In this document: positions 7,925 through 16,306 of the stretch, one piece after another
How positions within the stretch are numbered: the stretch's first letter is position 1
Layout: each line of letters begins with the position of its first letter
Assembly: GCF_003474385.1 (NCBI RefSeq)
Contig: NZ_QUCY01000022.1
Location: 1 to 44,929 of the forward strand
Reading direction: 5' to 3'
DNA: 44,929 nt
Source of the DNA: Senegalimassilia sp003474385
GTDB taxonomy: Bacteria > Actinomycetota > Coriobacteriia > Coriobacteriales > Eggerthellaceae
Notes under the pieces: model-generated
Databases searched by the model: none
Seen by the model: only the letters and a program-made list of their open reading frames with translations
What the model was told of the DNA's origin: nothing
Position numbers and translations under genes: made by a program

Positions 7925-8794
7925 ATGCGAAAAGCCCTGCTGTCCGGCGAGGTCATGGACGTGCTGTATTACACGCATATGCTAGCGCGAAACACCCTCA
8001 TGGCAAGCGGGGACTTAACACTCGAGGAATACCTCATGCTGCTCGACGCGGCGTTTGAGCACGTCGCCACGCCCAAAGAGCTTGCCCGAGCGCTCAGCGT
8101 AGAATCCGCCCAGCTGCTCGCCGCCGCCGACGAATGCCGAGCGCAAGGGCTGCTCGTCCGCACCCGCTCACCGCTCGATCGGCGCCTTCCCGGGTTCACG
8201 GCGACGGCATCGGGCCGCCGCAAAGCCGTGCTGCTCAACCGACTGCTCGTAACCGTTGCAAGCGATTTCTGGCGCACCGATCAAGAAGGCGTGATCGAGC
8301 TGGTGAAAACCATCGAGCCGTTCCAGCGAACCGGACCTGCAGCCTGGCCGGTCGGCGACGAAGCACCCATCACGCTGCGCTCGCTTTGCGCGCTGCTCGG
8401 CCTCTGGCAGGCTTATCGCGATTTCGGTGCACGGTTTTGGCTGTCGTTTTCCGAGCTGCATATGCTCATCATCACCCACGAGTTCGGGCCGCAGCCGAAT
8501 CACCCGCTGTACCGCGATCGCAACATGTTCGCCACCAACGACTACGCCGCCAACGTCATGATGGCACGCGACAAGGGGCTGATGATCGAAAAGGACGGCA
8601 CCTTCGCCCTCTCACCGGCGGGCCGTCAGAAGATCGAGCTCATATTCGACGCATGCGAACCGCCCACCCAGCATCGCTCTCCGAAAGCCGACGGCCCACT
8701 TGCCGATTTGCAAGCTCTCTGTCGCCGCATGACGGCCCATGCCATGGAAAACGCTATGGACCTCTATCGCAGCGCCCCATCTCCAGGCAGGTAG
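7925..8794 (+). CDS. Transcriptional regulator with tandem MarR-like domains
   Basis: 289 residues. ATG 7925 was chosen over ATG 7904 because GAAAGG lies about 10 bases before it and 7904 has no ribosome site. Residues about 10-110 are a MarR-like unit (helix LARALSVESAQLLAAADECR, then a wing with RSPLDRRLPGFTAT). Residues about 155-255 look like a second unit (LSFSELHMLIITHEFGPQP, NDYAANVMMARDKGLM, then EKDGTFALSPAGRQ). The shared layout with the divergent neighbour suggests an old duplication. It is the gene immediately before the molybdoenzyme catalytic subunit, in the same direction but separated by 208 bases. A role in its control is inferred, and the signal sensed is unknown. Confidence 0.8.
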   Translation: MRKALLSGEVMDVLYYTHMLARNTLMASGDLTLEEYLMLLDAAFEHVATPKELARALSVESAQLLAAADECRAQGLLVRTRSPLDRRLPGFTATASGRRKAVLLNRLLVTVASDFWRTDQEGVIELVKTIEPFQRTGPAAWPVGDEAPITLRSLCALLGLWQAYRDFGARFWLSFSELHMLIITHEFGPQPNHPLYRDRNMFATNDYAANVMMARDKGLMIEKDGTFALSPAGRQKIELIFDACEPPTQHRSPKADGPLADLQALCRRMTAHAMENAMDLYRSAPSPGR

Positions 8795-8858
8795 ATTCTC
8801 CACTTTCATCAGGCTTTTGCCGAATATGAAATCGATTGTTTTCTTGTCTGCCGCCGAT

Positions 8859-8867
8859 TGGCATACT
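8859..8867 (+). promoter_or_regulatory. Possible extended -10 promoter for the molybdoenzyme operon
   Basis: TGGCATACT in the 208-base spacer 8795-9002 fits an extended -10 (TGn + CATACT). No standard -35 is present at 17 bases, which would suit an activated promoter. The rest of the spacer shows nothing I can name. Confidence 0.35.
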
Positions 8868-9002
8868 ACAGGAGCAACGTTACCGCCTCGACCATGGCTA
8901 AGCTTGAGCGTAAGCAAAGCGACGTCGCGCACAGCGCCGCAAGCGGTAACGGCAACGGGAATGGCCATTCCCCTTCATCGCACTAAACGAAGGGGGATCA
9001 CG

Positions 9003-11465
9003 TTGAAACAACCGAATCCGACCGCCCGCCAATCCGACGAGACGGGCGCAAGCTCATCCAATGCGCCGAGCATCAGCCGCCGCGCGTTCGTCGGCGCAAC
9101 CGCAGCCCTCGGCGCGGCATCGCTTGGCGGCGCCGCCGACCTGTTCGGCACGTACGGCGAGGCGCAAGCCGCCGAAGCTGCCGAAGAACGCACGTTCGAA
9201 TGCGTCTGCCGCCCCAACTGCCACGGATTTTGCCGCCACAAGGTCACCGTGCGCGACGGGCTTGTGGTCAAGTCCGAACGCGCGAGCTTTCCCGATTCCC
9301 GCTACGACCGCATCTGCCTGCGCGGTATCACCAGCTTGCAGCGCATCTACGACCCCGACCGCATCAAGTACCCGATGCGGCGCGCAGGCGAGCGCGGCGA
9401 GGACAAATGGGAGCGCATCACCTGGGAAGAGGCCATCGACACTATCGCAACGAAGTGGAAGGACATCATCGCCCGCTATGGCTCGCAGGCGCTTGCTTTC
9501 CACCATTCGGGCGGCGATGTGTCGCTGTTAAACTGCTGGCCGACCATCACGCGTTTCACGAACCTGCTCGGCGGCACGTACATCGACTACAACACCGATA
9601 TGGGCATCGATCACGGCACCGGCCAGGTGTTCGGCGCAAACGACTGGAACGGTCCGTCGTCAAACGACCCGAGCGACTGGAAGAACTCCAAGACCATCTT
9701 CCTCTGGGGTTACAACATCACTGAAGCGAATATCCAAGCATGGCATTTCCTTGCCGATGCGCTCGAGGGCGGAACGAAACTCGTAGTGGTCGACCCCGTG
9801 TTCACTACCGCCGCCTCGAAGGCGCACGCCTACGTGCCGATCCGCCCCGGTTCCGACCTGGCGCTGGTGCTGGGCATGGCGCACGTCATCGTCGAGGAAG
9901 GCCTGGAGAACGAAACCTTCTTGCGCGACAAGTCCTGCGCCCCGTTTCTCGTGAACCAGCAGACGGGCAAGTTCTTGCGCGCAAGCGACCTGGGCCTTGC
10001 CCTGGAAGGCGACCCCGCAGCGGTGTTCGACGAGGCCCGCGGCGAAATCGTCCCCGTCACCGAGGCGAAGACGCCCGCCCTAAGCGGCGACCGCTCCCAT
10101 GACGGTCTTGAGCTGCGCACCGCCTGGGACATGCTGCGCGACGAGTTGGCGAAGTACCCGCCCGAACGTGTCGAGGAGCTTACCGACGTCGCCGCCAACA
10201 CCGTGGTGGAGCTAGCGCATCTGCAGGCCGGCGAGCTGGTGAGCAACCTGCACGGTTTCGGCAACGGCTGCTACGTCAACGGCGGCGTGTTCGGCCACGC
10301 CCTGGCAACGCTGGCATCCATCACCGGCAACATCGGAAAGTCGGGCTGCTCGTTTGGGTTCCCCGTGCATGTCGGCATCGCGGTCAACGACGCCTGGCTG
10401 CGTGCCGACCTGGCGAAAATCCCCGGCGGTATCCCCACGCTCGTCCTGCCCGAGGTCATTGCCACCGGCAAGTTCCACGGCGAGGACTTCCCCATCAAGG
10501 CGCTGCACTTCTCGAATTCCAACGCGCTGTCCAACACCGTCAACCACAACGTGCTGCGCGAACAGGTGCTTCCCAACATCGAGCTCATCGTCACGCAAGA
10601 CGTCACCTTCAACGACACGGTGCGCTACTCCGACATCGTGCTGCCGACGCCGAACTACTACGAGGAAGAAGAGCTCGTGGCCCTGTTCTTCGCCCAGCAC
10701 CCCTATATGCAGCATTCCGACAAAGCCGTCGACCCGCTGTTCGAAGCGAAATCCGACACCGAGATATTGCGCTTGCTTGCCGATGCGATGGGCATCGGGG
10801 ATCAGTTCATGCCCATGAGCGACGAGGAAGCCTGCGACCTGCTGTTCGACACGCCGCTTGGGCGCGAATGCGGCCTGACGTTCGCCAACTTGAAGGAGAA
10901 GGGCGTCATCAAGGTGCCCGGGCTCGACATCATGTTCGAAGGGCAGAAGTTCAACACGCCGTCAGACCGCGCCGAGTTCTACGTGGAAAATCCCGCCGCC
11001 CGCAACGACTACGGCCAAGAGCTCGACGTCGACCACGCGCACCTGCCGCAGTGGGAAGAACCTGCCGAGGCATGGCCTGAAAACCCGCTTGCCAAGAAGT
11101 ACCCGCTTGTGGTCATCACGCCGAAGGCCCGTTACCGCGTGCACGGCCAGTGGTTCAACGTTCCGGCGCTGCGGGAAATGGACCCCGAGCCCACGACGTA
11201 CCTCAACCCGCAGGACGCGCAAGCGCGCGGTATCGCCGACGGCGACTACGTGGAAGTGTTCAACGACCGCGGCGGCTACGTGGCGCGCTGCATCCTTTCC
11301 GAGGGGATCCGCCCGGGCGTGATCTCCACGCCGAAGGGCTGGCAGCGAAACCAGCACAAGCGCGGCGGCTATCAGGAAGTCACGGGCGGGCACTTCGACC
11401 CGTTCACCGTGAACAACTCGTTTTATGAAACGCTTGCCGACGTGCGCAAGTGGGAGGAGGAATAG
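9003..11465 (+). CDS. Tat-exported molybdopterin oxidoreductase, catalytic subunit
   Basis: 820 residues from TTG 9003, which has AAGGGGG upstream; an in-frame ATG at 8961 has no ribosome site. Residues 1-58 form a twin-arginine signal (SISRRAFVG with R26/R27, then a hydrophobic stretch and cleavage near AQA). The N-terminal [4Fe-4S] motif is C69-x3-C73-x3-C77-x27-C105. DMSO-reductase superfamily cofactor-binding regions follow, and a C-terminal dinucleotide-binding domain from about residue 690 (VVITPKARYRVHGQW, TYLNPQDAQARGI). The metal-ligand region reads YNTDMGIDHG near residues 196-205, with Asp199 where Ser or Cys is often found; this assignment is inferred. It heads an operon with electron-transfer, membrane and chaperone genes, so it is an anaerobic respiratory reductase or dehydrogenase. 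The substrate is unknown. Catechol, sulfoxide or N-oxide reduction are possibilities in gut relatives. Confidence 0.93.
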   Translation: MKQPNPTARQSDETGASSSNAPSISRRAFVGATAALGAASLGGAADLFGTYGEAQAAEAAEERTFECVCRPNCHGFCRHKVTVRDGLVVKSERASFPDSRYDRICLRGITSLQRIYDPDRIKYPMRRAGERGEDKWERITWEEAIDTIATKWKDIIARYGSQALAFHHSGGDVSLLNCWPTITRFTNLLGGTYIDYNTDMGIDHGTGQVFGANDWNGPSSNDPSDWKNSKTIFLWGYNITEANIQAWHFLADALEGGTKLVVVDPVFTTAASKAHAYVPIRPGSDLALVLGMAHVIVEEGLENETFLRDKSCAPFLVNQQTGKFLRASDLGLALEGDPAAVFDEARGEIVPVTEAKTPALSGDRSHDGLELRTAWDMLRDELAKYPPERVEELTDVAANTVVELAHLQAGELVSNLHGFGNGCYVNGGVFGHALATLASITGNIGKSGCSFGFPVHVGIAVNDAWLRADLAKIPGGIPTLVLPEVIATGKFHGEDFPIKALHFSNSNALSNTVNHNVLREQVLPNIELIVTQDVTFNDTVRYSDIVLPTPNYYEEEELVALFFAQHPYMQHSDKAVDPLFEAKSDTEILRLLADAMGIGDQFMPMSDEEACDLLFDTPLGRECGLTFANLKEKGVIKVPGLDIMFEGQKFNTPSDRAEFYVENPAARNDYGQELDVDHAHLPQWEEPAEAWPENPLAKKYPLVVITPKARYRVHGQWFNVPALREMDPEPTTYLNPQDAQARGIADGDYVEVFNDRGGYVARCILSEGIRPGVISTPKGWQRNQHKRGGYQEVTGGHFDPFTVNNSFYETLADVRKWEEE

Positions 11466-11468
11466 GCC

Positions 11469-12095
11469 ATGGCGAAACAGAGACTGGGCATGGTGATCGA
11501 CACCGCCCGCTGCATCGGGTGCCAAACGTGCGCCATGGCATGCAAGTTCGAGAACAACCTTCCTCGTGGCGTGTGGTGGAACAAGGCGAAAACCATCGGA
11601 GGAAGCCACGCCGACACGCCGTCGGGCCAGTTCCCGCAGGTGCGTATGGATTTCTTCACGTTCTCGTGCCAGCACTGCGACAACGCGCCGTGCGCGAAAG
11701 TGTGCCCGACCGGGGCCACGCACGTGCGCGAGGACGGCATCGTCATGATGCAGACCGACCGCTGCATCGGATGCCGTTACTGCATGGTGGCCTGCCCCTA
11801 CGAAGGCGTGCGCAATTTCAACTGGGACGAACCGACCTACGACGTATCGCACGCCGTCGGCGGCACGGGCATCCAGGAGCACCGCAAGGGCACGGTCGAC
11901 AAGTGCAGCCTGTGTTACCACCGCGTGGACGCAGGACTCGAACCGGCGTGCGTGCACGATTGCCCGGCGCGAGCACGCTATTTCGGCGATTTCGCCGATC
12001 CCGACTCCGAGGTGTCGCGCCTTATCGCCACGCGCGACTACTATCAGCTGATGCCCGATCAGGGCACACACCCGTCCGTGTATTTCCTGAAATAG
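11469..12095 (+). CDS. Four-cluster ferredoxin subunit of the molybdoenzyme (DmsB-like)
   Basis: 208 residues. It starts 4 bases after the catalytic subunit's stop, with GGAGGA in the end of that gene as ribosome site. Four cysteine groups each donate to [4Fe-4S] clusters: CIGCQTCAMAC near residue 15, CQHCDNAPCAKVCP near 62, CIGCRYCMVACP near 98, and CSLC...CVHDCP near 146-165. It has no export signal of its own, as expected for a partner carried out by the Tat signal of the catalytic subunit. It passes electrons between the membrane anchor and the molybdenum site. The C-terminus (YYQLMPDQGTHPSVYFLK) matches the usual tail of these subunits. Confidence 0.95.
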   Translation: MAKQRLGMVIDTARCIGCQTCAMACKFENNLPRGVWWNKAKTIGGSHADTPSGQFPQVRMDFFTFSCQHCDNAPCAKVCPTGATHVREDGIVMMQTDRCIGCRYCMVACPYEGVRNFNWDEPTYDVSHAVGGTGIQEHRKGTVDKCSLCYHRVDAGLEPACVHDCPARARYFGDFADPDSEVSRLIATRDYYQLMPDQGTHPSVYFLK

Positions 12096-12104
12096 AGGTG
12101 CGCT

Positions 12105-13268
12105 ATGGAAACGTTGAGGAGCAAGAAGACGCTCGCGGTGCTGGCCGTGGCCGTTGCCGCCGCCGTGGCGGGCATGGCGGCCTGGATCATCGAGGGCGTC
12201 ACGCCCGAAAGCGACATGGGGCTTGCCAGCAGCGCGCCCTGGGGTTCATCGATGGCGCTGTTCATCACCTTCATCGGGCTGGCGACGGGCAGTTCGCTTG
12301 TAGGAGCTTGCTCGGTGCTGCTGAACCTGCCGGGGCTGCGACGCGTCTGCGGGTTGTCATGCGCAGCCGGCCTGGCCGCTAGCATCGGCGGCGTCTTCTA
12401 TATCATGTCCGACCTGGGGAATTTCCCGAACATCATGAGCATGCTCACGGGATTCAACGTGCGCTCGCTGCTGTCCTGGGACATGATCGCCCTGCCGCTG
12501 TTCATGGTGGCCGATGCGGTGTTCTTGCTGGCGCTGCGCTTCGGCCGCGCCCTGCGCGGGCCTGCTGCGTTCGTGATAGCCGCTTCGCTGTTCCTGCTGT
12601 TCGTGGATGCCTGGATCTTCGAATTCAACACCTCTCGCGAAGCATGGGCATCGTCGGTGATGCTGCCGTGGTTCATCGTATCGGCCGTATCGTCGGGCCT
12701 GGCGCTGACGATGATCCTGGCCGCGCTGTGCGGGCAGCGCCCGGAAACCGACGCCTGGGCGCTCGGCGCCATGGCTGCGCTGGCAGGGTTGGACGCATTC
12801 TTCGCCGTCACGGAAGTGGCGCTCGGTTTCTACCATGGGGCAGGCGCTGAGCTTACGATTTCCCAAGCGCTCGTGTTCGGCAACATGGCGGGGCTGTTCT
12901 GGTTCGAAGTGGCAGCGTCGATAGCCGCGATCATCTTGGCCCTGACGGCGCGACGAAGCTGCCTACGAAACGACGGCGAAGGCCGCGGGCGCAACACGAC
13001 CATCGCAGCCGGTGCGCTTATCGTGTTGGCGGTATGCGCGAAGCGCCTGTACTTCATCGAGTCGGGGTTTGCCGTGCCGCTAGCCCCCGAACCTTCAACA
13101 GAAGGGATGATGGCAGCCGCAAGCGCGGCAAACGCAGCAACGGGCATCACCGCTACGTCGACGCTGCTGGCGCTTGGCGGTATCGGCATCTTCGTGGCGC
13201 TGTTCGTGATAGCCCGAGCTCTGGCGCCGACCGGCACCGACCAAACGACGACGAAAGAAAACGCCTAG
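12105..13268 (+). CDS. Polytopic membrane anchor of the molybdoenzyme (NrfD/DmsC-like)
   Basis: 387 residues, 9 bases after the ferredoxin stop, with GAGGTG as ribosome site. About ten hydrophobic helices can be counted (near residues 10-30, 45-70, 83-105, 125-145, 148-168, 180-205, 212-235, 245-270, 290-312, 345-370). The position after a DmsB-like subunit, the length and the helix number fit a quinol-interacting anchor of the NrfD/DmsC type. I see no heme-ligand pattern that would make it a cytochrome b. It would connect the menaquinone pool with the exported catalytic dimer. Assignment to NrfD versus DmsC needs a profile search. Confidence 0.85.
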   Translation: METLRSKKTLAVLAVAVAAAVAGMAAWIIEGVTPESDMGLASSAPWGSSMALFITFIGLATGSSLVGACSVLLNLPGLRRVCGLSCAAGLAASIGGVFYIMSDLGNFPNIMSMLTGFNVRSLLSWDMIALPLFMVADAVFLLALRFGRALRGPAAFVIAASLFLLFVDAWIFEFNTSREAWASSVMLPWFIVSAVSSGLALTMILAALCGQRPETDAWALGAMAALAGLDAFFAVTEVALGFYHGAGAELTISQALVFGNMAGLFWFEVAASIAAIILALTARRSCLRNDGEGRGRNTTIAAGALIVLAVCAKRLYFIESGFAVPLAPEPSTEGMMAAASAANAATGITATSTLLALGGIGIFVALFVIARALAPTGTDQTTTKENA

Positions 13269-13277
13269 CAACCGAAT

Positions 13278-13315
13278 CGGTGCCCCGTCTGCGCAGCCGC
13301 GCAGACGGGGCACCG
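13278..13315 (+). promoter_or_regulatory. Perfect 17-bp intercistronic hairpin
   Basis: CGGTGCCCCGTCTGCGC pairs perfectly with GCGCAGACGGGGCACCG around an AGCC loop, between the anchor stop and the chaperone ribosome site. No T-run follows (TGGAAAAGGAG), so it is not a standard terminator. It may protect the upstream mRNA, act as a partial terminator or serve as a processing site, lowering chaperone output relative to the structural subunits. Confidence 0.8.
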
Positions 13316-13332
13316 GTGGAAAAGGAGCGGAC

Positions 13333-13968
13333 ATGCTAAACGAACGCAACGCCATCGGGCTCGAAACCTCCGCCGACGCTTTCGAGCTGGCTTCGCTTGC
13401 GATGACATACCCCGACAGGCGCTTCGCCGCAGCGGTAGCCGACGGAACGTTCGCGCAAGCCTGGAGCCGTGCGATTCGGCAAGTGTTGGGCGAGAACGCC
13501 ACGGAAGCCGGGGCGATAGCGGGCTCGGCATTCCCGCACAAATCGCCCGACGACATCTTTCACCAGCTGCGATGCTCGTACACCAACACGTTTCTCAACA
13601 TGCCCCGCCCGAAGGTTTCCCCCTACGAATCCGCCTGGACGTCTGACGACAAGGCGCTGCTGTACGCCAACGACACCTGCAGGACCGTGCGGGAATGCTA
13701 CCGCGCTCATGGCATGGAGCCGGAAGCGCTGCACGAGCCCGCCGACCATATAGCCTACGAGCTGGGGTTTTTCTCGTTGCTGGTGAAAAGCGGCGAAGTC
13801 GGGGGTGCGAAGCGTTTCTGGCAAGATCACCTGGGCCTATGGCTGGAACGGCTGTGCGCTGCGGTGATCGCGAGGGACGAGCCCTTCTACGCACCGCTGT
13901 TCCGCGACCTATCCGAGGTCGCCGCATCCGTCAACGAATCCCTTGAGCCCAAGGGAGCGCGGTCGTGA
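13333..13968 (+). CDS. TorD/DmsD-family redox enzyme maturation chaperone
   Basis: 211 residues, ATG 13333 preceded by AAGGAG. It is all-helical in appearance and has the TorD-family signature EPADHIAYELGFFSLL (near residues 136-151), the site linked with signal peptide or cofactor handling. The earlier segment PRPKVSPYESAWTSDD also fits the family. Chaperones of this group bind the twin-arginine leader of the catalytic subunit and hold it in the cytoplasm until the cofactor is inserted. Its place in the operon with one Tat-exported molybdoenzyme makes that enzyme the expected client. The last bases overlap the next gene (GTGA), so the two are translationally coupled. Confidence 0.92.
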   Translation: MLNERNAIGLETSADAFELASLAMTYPDRRFAAAVADGTFAQAWSRAIRQVLGENATEAGAIAGSAFPHKSPDDIFHQLRCSYTNTFLNMPRPKVSPYESAWTSDDKALLYANDTCRTVRECYRAHGMEPEALHEPADHIAYELGFFSLLVKSGEVGGAKRFWQDHLGLWLERLCAAVIARDEPFYAPLFRDLSEVAASVNESLEPKGARS

Positions 13969-14498
13969 AGCCGGAATCGACTCCCCCGAAGAAGAACCGA
14001 TGCGCCAGCCGCGCCGCCCGAACGGCAGCCCTTACCGCGGCTCTGTTCGCAATAGCCATGGCGACAAGGGGAATCGCCCTGAGTTTTCCCAACAGGTACG
14101 GCTTACATGCAGCACTGTGCGCACCGCTATTTGCGTTGGCGTTCGGTGTTCATTTGCGAAGATACCGGCATCCCAGCTCCATCCCGGCATCGATCGCGAT
14201 TATGACCTGCGCACTCGCAGTCATGAGACCCATTGAAATGGGCATGCCGTTCGCTTGCACCACCGTATTGGCGGCACTTGGATGCCTGGCGACGAATGCT
14301 CGGCAAGGGTGTGCAGCAAGCATCATCTTGCCCTCAAGTTGCGCTTTCTTGTACCCGCTGACCATGCTTGCAGGCGTCATCGGCGCAAGATGCAGCCTGT
14401 CCTCGTTGGCAAACGGCATGCAGCTGCTCGCATTCGCTCTCAATGCGCTCCTTTGCCTGCTTGTTGCCACCGCAACGGCGAAAAGCGCAAAACCGTAG
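13965..14498 (+). CDS. Small polytopic membrane protein coupled to the chaperone gene
   Basis: 177 residues, starting at GTG 13965, which overlaps the chaperone stop by 4 bases. The first 20 residues are basic (KPESTPPKKNRCASRAARTA). About five hydrophobic helices follow (near 20-40, 47-62, 72-90, 94-112, 120-140, with a last one near 150-172). Cysteines are frequent for a membrane protein. I do not recognise the family. The coupling places it in the molybdoenzyme operon, so roles such as assembly factor, transporter or additional anchor are possible, but none is supported by a motif. Confidence 0.7.
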   Translation: MKPESTPPKKNRCASRAARTAALTAALFAIAMATRGIALSFPNRYGLHAALCAPLFALAFGVHLRRYRHPSSIPASIAIMTCALAVMRPIEMGMPFACTTVLAALGCLATNARQGCAASIILPSSCAFLYPLTMLAGVIGARCSLSSLANGMQLLAFALNALLCLLVATATAKSAKP

Positions 14499-14558
14499 CA
14501 TCGACCTTCTCATGATATGGTTGCAAGCTCACCGTCACCCACAAGCTCGGCAACAAAA

Positions 14559-14597
14559 AAGACGCCAAGCCGCATCCAGGCTTGGCGTCTTCTGTTT
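14559..14597. terminator. Bidirectional intrinsic terminator
   Basis: AAGACGCCAAGCC (14559-14571) pairs perfectly with GGCTTGGCGTCTT (14579-14591). A T-rich tail (CTGTTTT) follows on the plus strand and an A-run precedes it, so it serves both the molybdoenzyme operon and the convergent gpsA operon. Confidence 0.9.
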
Positions 14598-14610
14598 TCC
14601 CAGGTCAATC

Positions 14611-15624
14611 CTACAGTCCGTAAAACTCCGTCGTTAAGGGCCTTGCGAACAGGTCCTTTGCTGCCGCTTTCGGGTCGGCGCCTTCCCACACCACGCTACG
14701 CACCACGTCGGTGATGGGCAGCTCGACATCGTAGGCGTCCGACAGCGTCTTCATCGTTTTGCACGCCAGCGCGCCTTCCACCACCATATGCGTACGCTCA
14801 CGATACCCATCAAGCGTGCCACCCTGCGCCAGCTCCACGCCGAACGAACGGTTGCGCGAATGCTCGGAGGTGCACGTGGCGATCAAGTCACCCGCACCGG
14901 CCAGGCCCATGCACGTGATGGCCTGCCCGCCGCACTTCACCGTCAGGCGGCTCATCTCGGCCAAGCCGCGCGTCATGAGCATGGCTGCCGTGTTGTCGCC
15001 ATAGCCCAAGCCATACGCCACGCCCACGGCAATGGCGATGACGTTCTTGAACGCGGCGCACAACTCCACGCCCGTGACGTCGTCGCTGGTGTAGGTGCGG
15101 AACGTCGGCGAGGCGAACAGGTCGCGGAACAGCACCGCCGTATCCTGACCCGACGACGCGATCACGGTGCCCGCCGGCTTGGCCTTGATGACCTCCTCGG
15201 CATGGTTGGGGCCCGAAAGCACCGCCAGACGATCCCTGTTGCCCAACTCGGATTCGAACACGCCCACGGGCAAGTAGCCGCTTTCGGCCTCCACGCCCTT
15301 CGAGCAGATGATGATCGGGAACTGATCGTCCACCACATCGGACAGCACGCGCGCCACACCACGCAACAGGTTCGAGGGCGTCACGATGACGGCGGCCTTC
15401 GCGCGATGCAGCGCGTCACGGTACGAGGTGGTGGCCACGATGTTGTTGGACAGCTTCGCATCCGAAAGGTAGCGCGGGTTGACGTGCTCGTGGTTGATAC
15501 CGTGCACCACCGAATCCTTGCGCGCCCACAGGCTTACGTTATGCCCATTGAGGGCCAGCGTCTGCGCCAACGCGGTTCCCCACGAACCGGCGCCGATGAC
15601 TGCAACCTTCATGTCGTCGTCCAC
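14611..15624 (-). CDS. gpsA: Glycerol-3-phosphate dehydrogenase [NAD(P)+]
   Basis: 337 residues. It reduces dihydroxyacetone phosphate to sn-glycerol-3-phosphate, the backbone for phospholipids. The Rossmann motif GAGSWGTALA is at residues 11-20, the segment IICSKGVEAESGYLPV is in the middle, and the C-terminal helical domain has the catalytic-lysine region ELCAAFKNVIAIAVGVAYG. GTG 15624 lies 4 bases after the plsY stop, with AAGGA/GGAAG just upstream; ATG 15612 is an in-frame alternative without a clear site. The pairing with plsY joins substrate supply with the first acylation. Confidence 0.97.
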   Translation of the reverse strand: MDDDMKVAVIGAGSWGTALAQTLALNGHNVSLWARKDSVVHGINHEHVNPRYLSDAKLSNNIVATTSYRDALHRAKAAVIVTPSNLLRGVARVLSDVVDDQFPIIICSKGVEAESGYLPVGVFESELGNRDRLAVLSGPNHAEEVIKAKPAGTVIASSGQDTAVLFRDLFASPTFRTYTSDDVTGVELCAAFKNVIAIAVGVAYGLGYGDNTAAMLMTRGLAEMSRLTVKCGGQAITCMGLAGAGDLIATCTSEHSRNRSFGVELAQGGTLDGYRERTHMVVEGALACKTMKTLSDAYDVELPITDVVRSVVWEGADPKAAAKDLFARPLTTEFYGL

Positions 15625-15628
15625 TTTC

Positions 15629-16294
15629 TTACGCTTCCTTATCCTTTTGCCCGATACGGCGCTCGTTGCCTGCGCGCAGGCGCTCGATGTTACCGCGATG
15701 CGCCCAAACCACCGTCAGCGCGGCAACCGTGGTGCACACCCACGCTGCGGGCGCGAACGTGGCATACAAGAAGTAGTACGCGGCGAACAGCGGGCACGCC
15801 CCCGCGGCGGCGATGGAACCCACCGACACGTACTTGGTGGCAAGCACCAGCACGGCGAAGATGGCCAGCTCAAGGCACGCGCCCTGCCAGCCAAACGTCA
15901 CGAACAGGCAGCCCACGGCCACGGCGATGCCCTTACCGCCCCTGAATCCCAGCCAGGGGCTGAAAATGTGCCCCCATACGCAGCCCAAGAAGGCCACCGT
16001 GACGAAGTCGTCGTAGCCGATCACATGGCCCGACAGCGACATGCCGCCGCCGAACATGACAGCAGCCGCAGCTGCAATCAGGCCCGATGCGATGCCCTTG
16101 CCGAAATCCAACACGAACACGGCGCTGCCGCCCACCTTGCCCATGGTGCGCATGGCGTTGGTGGTGCCGATGTTGCCCGAGCCGTGCTCGCGGATGTCGG
16201 TGTGATAGAACACCTTCGAAATGATGACGCCCCAAGGGATGGACCCCAACAGGAAAGAGACGACGAAAACCCCTAATGCTCCCAGCAGTTCCAC
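15629..16294 (-). CDS. plsY: Acyl-phosphate:glycerol-3-phosphate acyltransferase
   Basis: 221 residues, an integral membrane enzyme that transfers an acyl group from acyl-phosphate to the 1-position of glycerol-3-phosphate. PlsY motifs are visible: GSIPWGVIISK near the N-terminus, then HGSGNIGTTNAMRTMG, the short FDFGKG-like turn (VLDFGKG), and FRGGKGIAVAVGC. There are about six hydrophobic segments. Start is GTG 16294 with GGGAAG upstream, 12 bases from the der stop. It is followed by gpsA after 4 bases, so der-plsY-gpsA read as one unit. Confidence 0.97.
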   Translation of the reverse strand: MELLGALGVFVVSFLLGSIPWGVIISKVFYHTDIREHGSGNIGTTNAMRTMGKVGGSAVFVLDFGKGIASGLIAAAAAVMFGGGMSLSGHVIGYDDFVTVAFLGCVWGHIFSPWLGFRGGKGIAVAVGCLFVTFGWQGACLELAIFAVLVLATKYVSVGSIAAAGACPLFAAYYFLYATFAPAAWVCTTVAALTVVWAHRGNIERLRAGNERRIGQKDKEA

Positions 16295-16306
16295 AGCGGA
16301 TCTTCC

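Noticed and set aside
7814..7978. Longer start (7978) for the minus-strand regulator
   Set aside because: It would overlap the divergent gene and the intergenic promoter region; the added residues are not MarR-like.
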